A stretch of DNA of 64,000 nucleotides from Diphasiastrum complanatum (GCA_029204225.1 CM055103.1:46760703-46824702); one strand, 5' to 3'; counted from the first letter of the stretch, positions 33,705-44,740 are shown. Numbers and translations: made by a program. Notes: a model not told the origin generated them from the sequence alone.

Positions 33705-33759
<55 letters not shown>

Positions 33760-34100
33760 GGGGCCTGTGGGAGGGAAGGAAGGATAAAAAGGACTCTAGA
33801 CTCTATACTTCATACAATATACCTCATCCACAAAAAGTTTTTTTATATGGGTGTGTGTGTGTGTGTGTGTGCGCGCGCACACACACACACATACACACAT
33901 TCGATGTATCGAGGAAAGCTCTCACACACACACAATGAGCACGCGCGCACACACACACATAGGCGCACACACACACACGTAGGTGCGCGCACACACACGC
34001 ACGTGTGTTCCAAATCCCGCCCCCCTCCCCCCCCTATTTTTCTCTTTTTATTGTGTATTTTGCTCCCCTCACCCCATCCTCCTCCTTTTTTTTCAACTGT
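33134..34100. repeat. GT/CA-rich dispersed repeat, copy 2
   Basis: Same order of blocks as 27,062-27,969, with longer (GA)n (33,711-33,755) and (CA)n runs. It continues past the point where copy 1 stops (TTTTTCAACTGTGC, then ATTTTTTGAGCC), so the repeat itself is longer than copy 1 shows. The word TATGGGTAAAACTTTGGTAATTC at 34,277 repeats part of it once more. Confidence 0.85.
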
Positions 34101-35100
34101 GCATTTTTTGAGCCATGGGTAAAAGCTTGTGGGTAACGATTTAAGAGTTAAAGCTAGTGAGTTTGGGCTTGTAGTTAAACATTTCTGAAAATGGCGGGCC
34201 AAGATAGGGATTTGAAGGATTGAAAAAAAAAAAAACCAGTTTAAGATAGTCAAGAAAATATTTATGTTTATGAATTATGGGTAAAACTTTGGTAATTCAA
34301 AATAAATAAGAAATCCATGTAATAAAGATTATTGGCTAAAGTTTAAAGCAGATTGAAGTGTGTGAAGAAAATAAAATCTTAACTTGAAACTTCAAGCTTC
34401 AAACATTTGAATTTGGAAAAAAGTATTTGAAATAGCTAAGCATATTAAAACTTGCGTCTCTTTATAGTCTTACTACAACATTTCATGCAACTTTGTTCTA
34501 ACTTGTTGTGCTATAAAACAAAAGGGTTCAAATGGTTTAGTCTTGACTTGTCAGGGACTATGTAAAATGTGTTACTCTGAGACATCTGTTCGCCAACATC
34601 TCCCGACATCTTTTGGTCAGAGGGTGTCTTGTAGGTATTCTCCCACTCTCTGGCCATCGACCTTTCTCTATGATTTCTCATGAAGAAAAGTGACATTAAT
34701 TTGCAACTTTTATGTAATGTTTGACCATGCTTAAATGTGCTTCAACTACATAGCAATTTAATCATAGATTGGGCACCCATCATCCTTGGTAGTGATATTT
34801 CAAAGTCCGACTCTATCGACTTTGAAGTTTGAAGTACGAAGTCCGACTTTGACTTCCCCATGTATATTCACCAACTTATTCCATTAAACTCCATCGACTT
34901 CGACTTCTTCATCAATGCACACAACTGACTCCATCGACATAGACTTCATCGAAGTGCCCGACATCGAAGTGCTCAACATCAAAGTACCCGACATTGAAGT
35001 ACCTGACTTACTTCATTCCATCGACTTCGATTTCTCATGTATATACTCAACATCGACATAATCGACTTACCCTCTCTCTCCACACGTGAAAGAGGAAAGA
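34101..35100. repeat. Non-coding stretch with short-period CGAAGT/CGACTTC repeats
   Basis: 34,101-34,790 shows only the partial repeat near 34,265-34,330. From about 34,800 to 35,060 words such as CATCGACTTCGACTTC alternate with their near-complements. Four 15-bp units lie in tandem at 34,946-35,005 (type ACATCGAAGTGCCCG). Some could fold back on each other. No gene. Confidence 0.6.
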
Positions 35101-35107
35101 TTTTGTA

Positions 35108-35625
35108 ATGCTCATATTCGAAAAATATTTGCTTGTCTTGAAAAAAAAAATGATGCTTTTTCTTCTTAAATTTCTACCCCCATCGGATACCCCTCTCTCT
35201 CCACACGCGTTGATTTTTGTCAATGACCTTGATGAAGAAAGTACCTCACAACTAGAATCCTTGTCACAAAAAAATTGTGAAGTAACAACCAATATTCCTT
35301 TGAGTTTTTTCAAGCTAAGAGTTGCCAAGTAACACTGGTCCACAATCAAACTATCGAATTCAAATATGCCAAAATTGCCTACAAATTAGGGAGTCTCCCT
35401 TCTATTAAGTTTTTGGCACTTATTTCTATAGAACTATGGATTACTCTCGCCCATTTGACTGATGTGGAAGTCCATACTTGCAAACAAGCTGCTTTACATA
35501 AGAATCCTACTTTTAATACTCCCATTTCCTTCTATACTGCTATCAAGTTGAATGTATTTGAGCCTTCGAGATGTCCTTTTAAGCATACCTAGGCTACAAC
35601 TAGAGGCCATTTTGAGACATGATTG
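35108..35625 (+). pseudogene. Protein-coding relic of the 45-46 kb element family
   Basis: Plus strand in two frames: 35,108-35,332 (LIFVNDLDEESTSQLESLSQ), then 35,318-35,590 (TIEFKYAKIAYKLGSLPSI, WITLAHLTDVEVHTCKQAAL, FYTAIKLNVFEPSRC). After a TAG it continues ATTRGHFET. The minus strand at 46,160-46,085 reads FEPSCCLSELTWARIRGHFET, clearly the same protein, and the DNA word AGAGGCCA.TTTGAGAC is shared. Cut at about 35,625 by the R-family repeat. Function not recognised; perhaps the N-terminal part of an RT-type element polyprotein. Confidence 0.5.
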
Positions 35626-36670
35626 GCTTCTATGAAGCACTATCAGTTAAGTCTCTAATAATGTGATGAAGTATTACTAGAATGCTATTTGCCATAACCA
35701 GTTCCTTTTAGTATGATTATACTAGTACGTAAGAAGGATATCACCTTGGCTGAGGAAGATGAGTAGATCACAAGAAACGTCGTGAACACATATCCAGGTA
35801 TGAAGTTTTGTATTCTTTTAACAATGCGAGATAATGGACCTTGTTGACAGGCGGGAGGGCTACTACGACGAGAGGCCATCGACCTTACAGAATTCATTTC
35901 TCAGATGGACTTCTAAACATGGTTAAAATGAGTGACTATATGCATAGAATCATTAAAAGCTTGTGCTTCTTTTGTGGTTTTTCATGGTTGTGAACATATC
36001 GCATACTGACTGCAAAAGTGCCCTTCATGATGGCCTTCGGTCAGCTACTTCATGAACTGAGGTGCGGTTGTGGTTCCTTTGGTCTTTGCTAGCAAACTGT
36101 AATCATTGATGTTGATTTGGTTCGTAATGAACCGTATGTTGAAGCCTTTTGGTTCCCCGGAGGTTTCCCTTGGCTTCAATTCGCAATGAGTCGTAGGTGA
36201 GGCCTTGTGGCTCTTCCCTAGCGGTCTTGCCTTCAATTCATAATGAACCGTAAGTGAGGCCTTGTGGTTCTTCTTTGGTGGTTTTGGTTCACTTCGTAAT
36301 GAAGCATAAGTGAGGCCTAGCGGTTTCTCCCTAGATGTTTGTCTTCACTTCGTTGGCCTTCACTTGTGGCCATTTGTGTTGACCTTCGGTTTGCTTGAAG
36401 GTGGGTTGTTTATCTTGGCTTTGCAATGGACCATTTGTGATGCTCCTCCGGTAGCCTGTGATGCGGTTGCTCATTGGTAACCGCAACTTTGACTTTGCGG
36501 TTGCCTTTGATGGCTTCGTTGAAGTTGTTTGGCAGGGCCTTGCGGTTGCTCATTGGTTTACGTTGGTGCACATTGCGGTTTGCGGCTTCTGCCTATGGTA
36601 TTTGCCCGTGTATTTCTACATGTTTGTGATCACAAGCTAAAAGAGCTTTTGGGTAGAAACTTGATGTTTC
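35626..36670 (-). mobile_element. 3' LTR region of copia family R, with tandem array
   Basis: On the minus strand, GAGAGGGAGCTGAAG (36,671-36,685) precedes AAACATCAAGTTTC, an LTR start. 35,968-36,640 matches 37,528-38,165, while 35,648-35,967 matches only 1,551-1,832. The TTCGTAATGA unit array lies at about 36,112-36,340. The foreign left part shows that this LTR was recombined before the block was copied. Confidence 0.7.
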
Positions 36671-36685
36671 TTCAGCTCCCTCTCA

Positions 36686-37208
36686 AAGTAGGGTAGTCTT
36701 GTGATTCCTAGATTGGCTCTCTACTTCTCAAACATTGCCTTGTCTAAAGGCTTAGTGAAGATGACCAAGCAAGATGGTGCCTAGGACATAGCGCAGTAGC
36801 CTTTCAACTCCTTGCCAATGTTGTCGACTAGCTCTACTATTGAATTGACTAAAGATACTTACAGCATAGGCCAAATCTGGTCTGGTGCAAACAACAACAT
36901 ATATTATACTTCCCAAGACTTGCCGATAAGGAATGTCTTGCATGGAATCATTAACAGGAGATTTGTTGCATGTGAGCTTGACATTCATGTCTAAAGGTGT
37001 GGAGATTGGCTTGCAGGCAGTCAAATTTCTCAAGAATGCATTCAAGATATTTTGTTTGGTGGAGTGTAATAGTTCGTAGCTTAGAATTCTGACAGATTTC
37101 AATTCCTAAAACATAATGGACTCTTCCAAGGTCTTTCATGTGAAAGACTGTTGCAAGTTGAGCCTTTGTATCCTTTAGCAATTGTGTACAGTTGCTTGCT
37201 ATCAGCAA
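36686..37208 (-). pseudogene. Ty1/copia family R: RT end and RNase H
   Basis: Minus strand: LIASNCTQLLKDTKAQ (37,206), MKDLGRVHYVLGIEICQNS, ACKPISTPLDMNVKL, PYRQVLGSIIYVVVCTRPD and LLRYVLGTI, ending VIFTKPLDKAMFEK near 36,715 after an internal deletion. Starts abruptly just after the YVND/YVDD box position, joined to LTR sequence at 37,209. This gives an LTR-RT/RH-LTR deletion derivative. Confidence 0.88.
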
Positions 37209-37209
37209 T

Positions 37210-38165
37210 CTCTATCTCTTATGAACAATTGATTGGTCTCACTTACTAGCGGACACAATCAACAATCTATGCTTAACCCATGAAACACTACATGTTGGTT
37301 CTAACCTTCTCTCTCTCATTCATTCTCTTTATATAGGAACAGAGGAGAGGGAAATTATGCTAATCATTTGATTACAAGAACTGATTTACCACGTTTCTAA
37401 CGGCTTCCAGTTTGTTGTCATTTTCTTTCGTGGATTTCATTCTGCATATGGTACTTTGGTTGATCTTCCTTGTCCATGGGTCATGAAGATTCGCCATTTT
37501 GTGCAGTCGTCTGTGGCCACAATTGTCTTTTTGCGGTTTTTCATGGTCGTGAACTGTATCGCATACTGGCTGCAATCGTTCCCTTCGTGATGGCCTTCTT
37601 CGGTCTTCGCTAGCAGACTACAATCGTTGACATTGCGACTTCCTTTGGTTTGGTTCGTAATGAACTGTATGCTGAAGCCTTTTGGTTCTCCTGCGATTTC
37701 CGTTGGCTTCACTTCACAACAAGCAGTAGGTGAGGCCTTGTGGCTCTTCCCTTGCGATTTTGCCTTCGCTTTGTAATGACCCGTAAATGAGGCCTTGCGG
37801 TTCTTCCTTGTGGCGGTTTTGCTTCACTTCATAATGAACCGTAAGTGATGCCTAGCGGTTTCTCCTTGGTGGTTTGTCTTTGCTCATGGTGCTTTGTGTT
37901 GACCTTCGGTTTGCTTGAAGGTGCGGGTGTCTACCTTGGCTTCACAATGGACCGTTTGTGTGGCTCCTTCGGTAGCCTGTGATGGGGTTGCTCGTTGGTC
38001 TTCGCAACTTTGACTTTGCGGTTGCCTCCGGTGGCTTTGCTGAAATCGTTTGGCAGGGCCTTGTGGTTGCTCGTTGGTTTGTGGTGGTGCACATTGCGGT
38101 TGTGGCTGTTTGCGGTTTCTGCCTATGGCATTTTCTCATGTGTTTTTGCAAGTTTGTGATCACAA
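37210..38165 (-). mobile_element. 5' LTR of copia family R, with TATA box
   Basis: On the minus strand it starts near 38,165 (CTTGTGATCACAAAC), carries the TTCGTAATGA array (about 37,880-37,650) and has CCTATATAAAGAG at 37,330-37,342, a good TATA box, about 120 bp before its end. The right half equals 35,968-36,640. The primer site is missing because the end is joined directly to RT. Confidence 0.7.
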
Positions 38166-38424
38166 GCAAATTGTCCTTTTCTTTGCACTTATCACTTGCC
38201 ATTTCTATTTTTCCTATATCAAAGGGTTTATTCCTCTTCCATCTAGTCTCATCAATGGGAGGTGTGCTACACCTTATGTCTTCATCATGTTGTCCATCTT
38301 GAGGTGGTGCCATTGTTTCATTTTCAATGAATATGTTGGATATATCATCAGTATACCGCTTAACAACATAAATAGCATTTTCAGATCATAGTCATGTCTT
38401 CCCAAATAGAAGAAAGTTTTTCTA
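38166..38424 (-). other. Open minus-strand stretch, unassigned
   Basis: The minus strand is open for about 70 codons upstream of 38,165 (MAPPQDGQHDEDIRCSTPP, RWKRNKPFDIGKIEMA). It resembles the variable integrase-RT linker of copia elements in composition but has no motif I can place. Confidence 0.3.
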
Positions 38425-38718
38425 GCCATAGGCCAAGCCCTAATATTACCGTATCAGGGATTCTGCCATGCTGATTAGTTTATGGGTAGTTGGTCCATAT
38501 CAATTAACATTATTTTTAAATAGAGTACGAACAGTTTTAACCGTCTATATTCTATTTAGCTAAAAGACCTGGTGTGGACACGTGTACTAGTGTTAGGAAA
38601 AATCCATGTTGTTCTAACTCGAGTGAGCCTTATGAAACAAGGTAGGTCATGCACTACTGTCCATACTTTTGAGCATATCCATGCTTTCCAGTCGTATCTC
38701 ACCAGAAGTCTAATGTGA

Positions 38719-39885
38719 CACATATTGTTGCAAGGTTCTTCCCAGTCTCAGATGCTCTGCCAAGCAGCCTAACCTTTGAGCCTGAGAAGAACGTAAATTG
38801 GCCTTTCCTACAATTCTGTTCCGCACATAGGATCACGATGGCTAGTTTTGCAGTTGTTCATTGTAGTATATTCACCCTGCCTGTCAGAGGATGACTTCGA
38901 GGCTTTGAACACTTTGTTGTTTATGAATGAGCACTTGCCAATGGAACAATTAACTCCGTTATGGGGCACGCCATGGTGAACAAATTCAGATTTGCGATGT
39001 AGCACAGTTGCTTGATTTTCAAGATCCTAAGGGCTATAACCAAATTTAAGGAAGCTAATCTACTTGCAGAACCAGAAAACTTAGACTAGCATGCCACATT
39101 CCTCATAAAAAAACAAGAAAACTAATTTCTACAAGCATTCAAGAACCGAGAAGCTCCATCTTCTTGATTCTTGAAGTTTCCAAGAAACTCAAGAAATCAA
39201 AACGTAAATGAATTTGCAAGATCTATATCACATTATTGGCTACAAATCTCTTGGATGCTTGCAACCTACACTAATCCACCAAAATAGAAAGGAAATCTAA
39301 TCCACAACTAGGAAAGCAAGAAAACTAATCCCACTCTAAAGTCCACAAAACCACACAATATGAATAGAAGGGCATGATCATAGGGGCATCAGTCAAGAAA
39401 ACCAGCATGATCAAGGAGCTTAGTGTAGCATCAAACTCATGGAAAATCTTCTTATTAAGCATGGAGTAGACACAATGCAAAAAGATCCTCTTCACAAAGA
39501 GGGAGTCTCTTAAATAAACAAGAGAGCTCCTAAGGTGGCATCCTAGTGGCATTTCCACATTACACAAATTACAAGTGGAGTAATGCTCTCCACTAGAGGT
39601 CACCATCAAAAGGTGGCTCACTCTACTTTCTTTAAGAGGGGTCTACCTCCATTTATTACTTTGCCTAGAAATACTAGTTCCTACATGGTCATTCCATCTT
39701 CTGGGATTCACCATGAGGCTTACATAGTTCTTGCTTGTCATTCCTAAACTAGCATTTCTCGGCTCTCATACTCAGCTCTCAGTCTTCGTTCATCTCATCT
39801 TCTCAAAGACCTCCTCGGTCTAAGGTGTGAGGTGCTCTTGGGTAGCTCTATCCGAGTATCTTGGAGATTCGTCAAAATCAGCCAA
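38719..39885. other. Insertion in unit 1, no recognised gene
   Basis: Unit 2 passes directly from GTCTAATAGCACTTATT to GGGTGAGCTTAAG, whereas unit 1 is interrupted by 1.17 kb here. I see no terminal inverted repeat, target duplication or protein in it; a few 60-98 codon frames look like chance. Confidence 0.5.
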
Positions 39886-40064
39886 CACTTATTCGGGTGG
39901 GGTTAAGTATTGTCGTGGTTGACTGCTATGAATACGTAGGCCTTAGGCACATTCGTACCATACTAATACATACAACCTGTGTACTACATATGCAGTGACC
40001 AGTTCCATATGGTTATGTTCGGTTCTAAGCAAATTCATGCTATACAGGACACTTGTTTCAACCA

Positions 40065-40076
40065 TGGTATCAGAAC
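40065..40076 (+). other. Primer-site-like word in unit 1
   Basis: TGGTATCAGAAC differs by one base from TGGTATCAGAGC and follows CAACCA. Unit 2 has TGGTATACGGAC at 42,953 in the same place after CAACCA. If real, the sequence to the left is an LTR and the hairpin array lies in the leader of an LTR element. Confidence 0.35.
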
Positions 40077-40361
40077 TTCACTAGGGATAGGTAAGGTTTA
40101 TTGTCAATGAGGGATTTCCAATGTTTTTACCAGGTATTAGAGAAAATTTGTGCCATTCGTATCCTTATGTAAAAACTTCATATCTTACGCATATTCATGC
40201 TATCTAAGAACGTTATATTGGAAACCCTGCGATTTGGTTTGGGTATGAATTATTCAAAAATTGTGTGAACGAGTTGTTAGATTGGTTTGTAAATATGATT
40301 CAAAGGCATATCTTTATACTCATATATATGTCGTTATATATGAAGCAAAACATTGTGAAGA

Positions 40362-40739
40362 CATTAGAGGAGTTTTGAGTTCCAAAAAGACCCTTTAAGA
40401 ATTCGTGCAAGATGCCTTATTTACTATTAAAATATTATAATACTAATACTTTTGACTTGCCATGACATTTTAGTCGTAGCTCAAAAGTTGTCATGTAACA
40501 TATCATTGAAAAACCCTTGTCGAGCGCTTTCCAATGCACCAAACTTCGCTAAATTCAGACTTACCACTAAAAAAGTTATGCCATTTTTAGTATGGAATCA
40601 AAATGTGGACTCAAAAAGTTACCTTACATAGATTTCAAATTTGACTGTTTTGATTGGTCCATGTGTAAGAAGAAATTGAGAAAAAATATAAGAAGAATCT
40701 TTACAAAGGGTCTTTTCTGGATTTAGAACTCCTCTAATG
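40362..40739. mobile_element. MITE-like element (378 bp) with ~43-bp inverted ends
   Basis: Left end 40,362-40,404 begins CATTAGAGGAGTTTTGAG; right end 40,695-40,739 finishes TAGAACTCCTCTAATG and contains AAAGGGTCTTTT opposite AAAAAGACCCTTT. The arms pair with a few mismatches. It has no coding capacity and is absent from the matching place in unit 2 (43,120-43,279). Flanking bases (GAAGA and GAGGT) do not give a clear target duplication. Confidence 0.6.
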
Positions 40740-41361
40740 GAGGTAGATATTTGAGTAAAATGGAAACAACCATCTCATGAGTGTTACGAGCATGTAATGA
40801 AACCATGTTCATGATGTGTGTGGTTTGTATATAACCTAGAAATTGTCAAAAGATGTCATACCTGGATGATCGTAGACGTGGTTTCTTGAGAGGAAGCCAT
40901 GTTATTTCCATGAATAGTTTGTTTGAACACAACAAAAAAGAATAGTCTTTATCTCATAACTTCGTTTAAGAATCAAATAAAGGCCTAAACAACTTCAAAA
41001 GAGTGTTCAAACCCACTTGTTATAATATGTTTCAACAAGTGACATACCTTTATGGAGACTTAGTAATGTACGGTTCAAATTCAAATTTAAACGAAAGTGA
41101 TAGTAGGCCATGGTAACAAAAAATGCTACATTACCACAAGGCATAGATGATAATTTAGGATAAAACTCTCTATGAGATAAGCAAAGCATTTGAAAAGACA
41201 TGTTGAGATACCATTTGAGTACTAAATTAAGTAGTAGATCATTGTCCACATAGCATTAGATCCATAAGCCTTGTTCTAAACAAACTTTTTGTGGGATAAA
41301 AGACAAACTTGCAAGCTTTCTACTGTTTCGGAAGTAAGTAAACTGGAATTTCTTCAACCTA

Positions 41362-41735
41362 CTGTCCATCGCTGGGATAGGAGGTATGTCAACCAAAAAA
41401 TTTTCAAGAAGAAAAATTGTTTTTGAGCCTACACTCCCATCGTTGGACAACGACCACCTCTATTTGGTTTCAACTTCATATTATCTAGCATGTATGTAAG
41501 CTACAAATGAGCACCAATCCTTTGGTTTGCATCGCTGCCTGGTAGGCAACAACCAATTCATGAAAATTTGTTGGTAAAGACATTTTGTGGTCCAACTCGC
41601 TGCCTATGAAGTAGAAATCACCACTTCATGAAGTGAAGGAGATGAGGAATGGTCCATCGTTGCATATGAGGCAAATGGATCCATTTTTTTGAAGCAAAAA
41701 AGTGATGAACTATCCATCGTGGACAAGGAGCCATC
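41362..41735. repeat. Hairpin-motif array in unit 1
   Basis: Six related words at about 41,362, 41,434, 41,529, 41,597, 41,651 and 41,711, each built on TCCATCGYTGGA or GCTGCCTGGTAGGC and mostly followed by an AACNACC-like tail. Spacing is 50-95 bp. In most, the bases on either side of ATCGCT pair with each other. Sequence between the words is unrelated. Confidence 0.65.
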
Positions 41736-42572
41736 ATAGCAATATTTCAACATACATTTTGCTTAATGTGAGAAGCTATGAGCAAACATGTCATAAAGCA
41801 TTAATTTGAGTGTGTAAAGCAACACAAGATGCTTGTATTGAAATGAAATAGAAAAGACCTCTTACCATTTGGTAGCTTCCAAAGGATGTAAGTACCATAG
41901 GGCACATTCACAGGAGGAACCAAATGGAGAACCCTTCTTCACAAAGTGTAGTGAAAAATGATAGTCGCAATTCCGTGATATATAGTGGTTTAACACGAGA
42001 CTTCCTGGAAGGTACTATCTTGCCTTGAGAGTGAAGCAACAAATCCTATTCCTTCAAAAGAGGGGAAAGATTTTTTTGAAAAGATATATCATAAAAGAGG
42101 GAGAAATTTTGAAAAGATATATTGTAGGTTAGGGGTGATGTTTAGTTTGGACCTTATAAACTTGAAGTGTCAAAAGCTAGTTGTTGTTCAGTGGTATGGT
42201 AGCATAGCAAGGTGTGAATAAACAAAGAAGCATCCATGAGAGAGAGATACAAGACTGCACTTAGTTCCTCTTGACAAAGCAAGACTGAAGCTTTTTAAAG
42301 CCTTTATTCATAATCCAACAAGGTAAAGTAGAGTTGAAAAGTAAAATATAGTACTAAAAAGCACCATAAAGCATAACCACTTTCAAGTCATTTAGCTGAT
42401 ACCTACCACCATCCCACAAAACAAAAGCGCTCAAGTTAGTTTAGTGAGGAAGACAAGTGTCATGGCTGGGAGTGACAATTGTTATTCATGTCCAAAAGAA
42501 CTTATACTACTTAACAACTTTGCATAGCATTTTAAAACATAGTCCAGTCTTCTAAATTCGATAGTGTTTTTG

Positions 42573-44706
42573 GCGATAGGCCAAGCCGTTATATCACCGT
42601 ATCAAGGTGAGTGCCATGCTGATCATTATGGTCAGTTGGTCCATATCGATTCATTTTTAGTAATAATAGAGTATGAAAAGTTTAAACCATTTTTAATTTT
42701 CTTAGCCAAAAGTCTTGGTGTGGACACGTGTGCTGGTATTAGGGCAAATCCATGCCATGCTAACCCAAGTGACCCATACAGAGCAAGGCATGTCACGCAC
42801 CATTGTCCATACTCCTGAACATATCCATGCTTTTCAGTTGTATCCCACCAAACGTCTAATAGCACTTATTAGGGTGAGCTTAAGATTTACTTGCTTGATT
42901 GTATGATTGTCTCTACGCAAAGTCATGCAATATAGAAATCATAAATCAACCATGGTATACGGACACCACTTTGGATAGACATAATTAATAATGAATGAGA
43001 ATATTCCAACGTTTCTACAAGGTATTAGGGCAAATCCGTGCCATTCTAACCCTTTCGTAGAAACTACGTATCTTACGCATATCCGTGTTGTCTAAGACCA
43101 TTATATTGGAGTCCCCACTGTAAGGGTTTTTCTTGACAAAGGTTTCTTAAAGAATCAATTAGTTGCTCAACTTTATGGATGTAGTATCTTTTACTTTAGT
43201 CATTCAAAAAAAAAAATTGTTGAAGGTATGACAGAATGCTTCTCCCTTTCTTGTTTGTGCTTCCTAAAAAAACCTGATAATGAAAGGTCATACCTGAATG
43301 TTTGTAGACGAGGCATCTTGGGGGGCTGCCACTGTTGTTTTTTCATAGAGATTTATTTTTTTATATCATAATGACAAGAGAAAAGTCTTTTCAGTCCATA
43401 TCTATGTTTAAACGTTATGTAAAAATGTTTATACAAAGTGTATAGAGTCTGCTAAACTACTTGCTTTGTGAAATCTTGGTAGAAAACATACCTGTGTTTG
43501 GTGTATGAAGTCGTTTGGTTCTAAATTGAGCCAGATTATGAATGATAATAGGCCGTAGTTACCGAACAGTGCTACATTATCACATAAACCGATAAGCTTT
43601 TAGTGTCGCATACTAAGCGTAGGCTGATGTTAGAGAGGATACAATCATAGATAGTCCAGAGAGTTTATACATTTACTTAACAGTTGAGCCAAAAAGCCAT
43701 CTTCTATGATAGAAGGTTTGTATACATGAAGCTTCAGAGAATAAAAAGTTTTTTTAGCTTGTTGTCCATCATTGGATAGCAACCAAGCTTACTCATAAGT
43801 GCATAAAAAGTGATTACTTCTACTGTCCATTGCTGGACAGTAGGAGTGGTGTAAGCAAAAAGCGAGTAGGTACAAAGTGTTTGTTGTCCATCATTGGCCA
43901 GGTTACATCTCAATTTTATAATCCATCATTAGCATAAGAAGGGTGTGCAATTTGTCCATCGCTGGACATCTACAAATATTCAAGCCTCAAGAAGGCAAAG
44001 ATAAAGCCTTTCTATCGTTACCCGTACAAGAAGCAAGTAAAGCATTTAGATGAAAATGCGAATAGTTGATCCATCACTGCCACACCAGTATTTCCACAGT
44101 GGGATGTGAGAAAGCAATATGCTACCATCGCAGGCAGTGAGGCGTAAGCATGATCTGTCCATTGCTGAACAGGTTAACATTTTACCATAAAAATTTGAAA
44201 CAAAGGCCTTCTTTGTTGAGTATACTTAACTGTATCTGAGAGCAAACCTACGAAAGTATCATACTGAATGCTACAGGCATTAAAAGAGTGAGCCATTGTA
44301 GTAAAATGGTAAATGAAGAAGCACTTACCATAAGAATTCGTTTGCCAAATGACGAACTGGTAGGGTGCAATTGTAATAGCAGAGAGAGGGAGGGGCGAAA
44401 TCTTCACAGTGTAGTGTAGAATACTCGTCAAGAACTCCACACTTAATAATGTCATACATTGTAGTTTCCAAGAAGGTATGAGTGGGAGAGGGAAAACAAG
44501 TTTCCCTCCAAATAGGATTTTAAAACTTAAAAAGTCTTGTAGTGGCCTTTTGAAACTTTCGGTGGGAAATTCTTTGAGTCAAGTAAAAGCCAATTTTTAT
44601 GAAAATTCAGAAGGTTACTTGGATCTTGTATTTTTGAAGGGTAGTGCGTCAGTTGTTATCCATTGTTCGATAGCGAAGTAGGGTAAAGGTAAACAAAGGA
44701 GCACCC

Positions 44707-44740
<34 letters not shown>
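42573..44740. repeat. Tandem non-coding unit 2
   Basis: Second, shorter copy of 38,425-42,250, lacking its two insertions. It ends GTAAACAAAGGAGCACCCATG just before the (GA)n tract, matching AATAAACAAAGAAGCATCCATG in unit 1. 42,251-42,572 between the units holds no recognised feature. The chance plus frame at 44,478-44,681 is not supported. Confidence 0.75.
43763..44172. repeat. Hairpin-motif array in unit 2
   Basis: Words at about 43,763, 43,820, 43,883, 43,920, 43,953, 44,069, 44,122 and 44,155, with a further one at 44,652. The best, 43,820-43,843, has 9-nt arms CTACTGTCC and GGACAGTAG around ATTGCT. Others have TGTCC/GGACA around ATCGCT (43,953) and an extended GTTG...CAAC stem (43,762-43,783). 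Confidence 0.7.

Larger units (their letters stand above)
38425..42250. repeat. Tandem non-coding unit 1
   Basis: Aligns in order with 42,573-44,740: 38,425-38,718 with 42,573-42,858 (GATAGGCCAAGCC, GTGTGGACACGTGT), 39,886-40,240 with 42,866-43,120 (TTACGCATAT.C.TG), 40,850-41,170 with 43,279-43,600 (GTCATACCTG, TGCTACATTA), then the hairpin array, then AACAAAGAAGCATCCATGAGAGAG. Inserted pieces: 38,719-39,885 and a MITE-like 40,362-40,739. An ACCATGGTATCAGAAC word (primer-site-like) is at 40,061-40,076. No coding frame supported. Confidence 0.75.

Noticed and set aside
41362-44172. The hairpin words as a CRISPR array
   Set aside because: The repeats are short, variable in sequence and irregularly spaced, there is no cas gene, and the DNA is plant nuclear. 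They are palindromic motifs of another kind.
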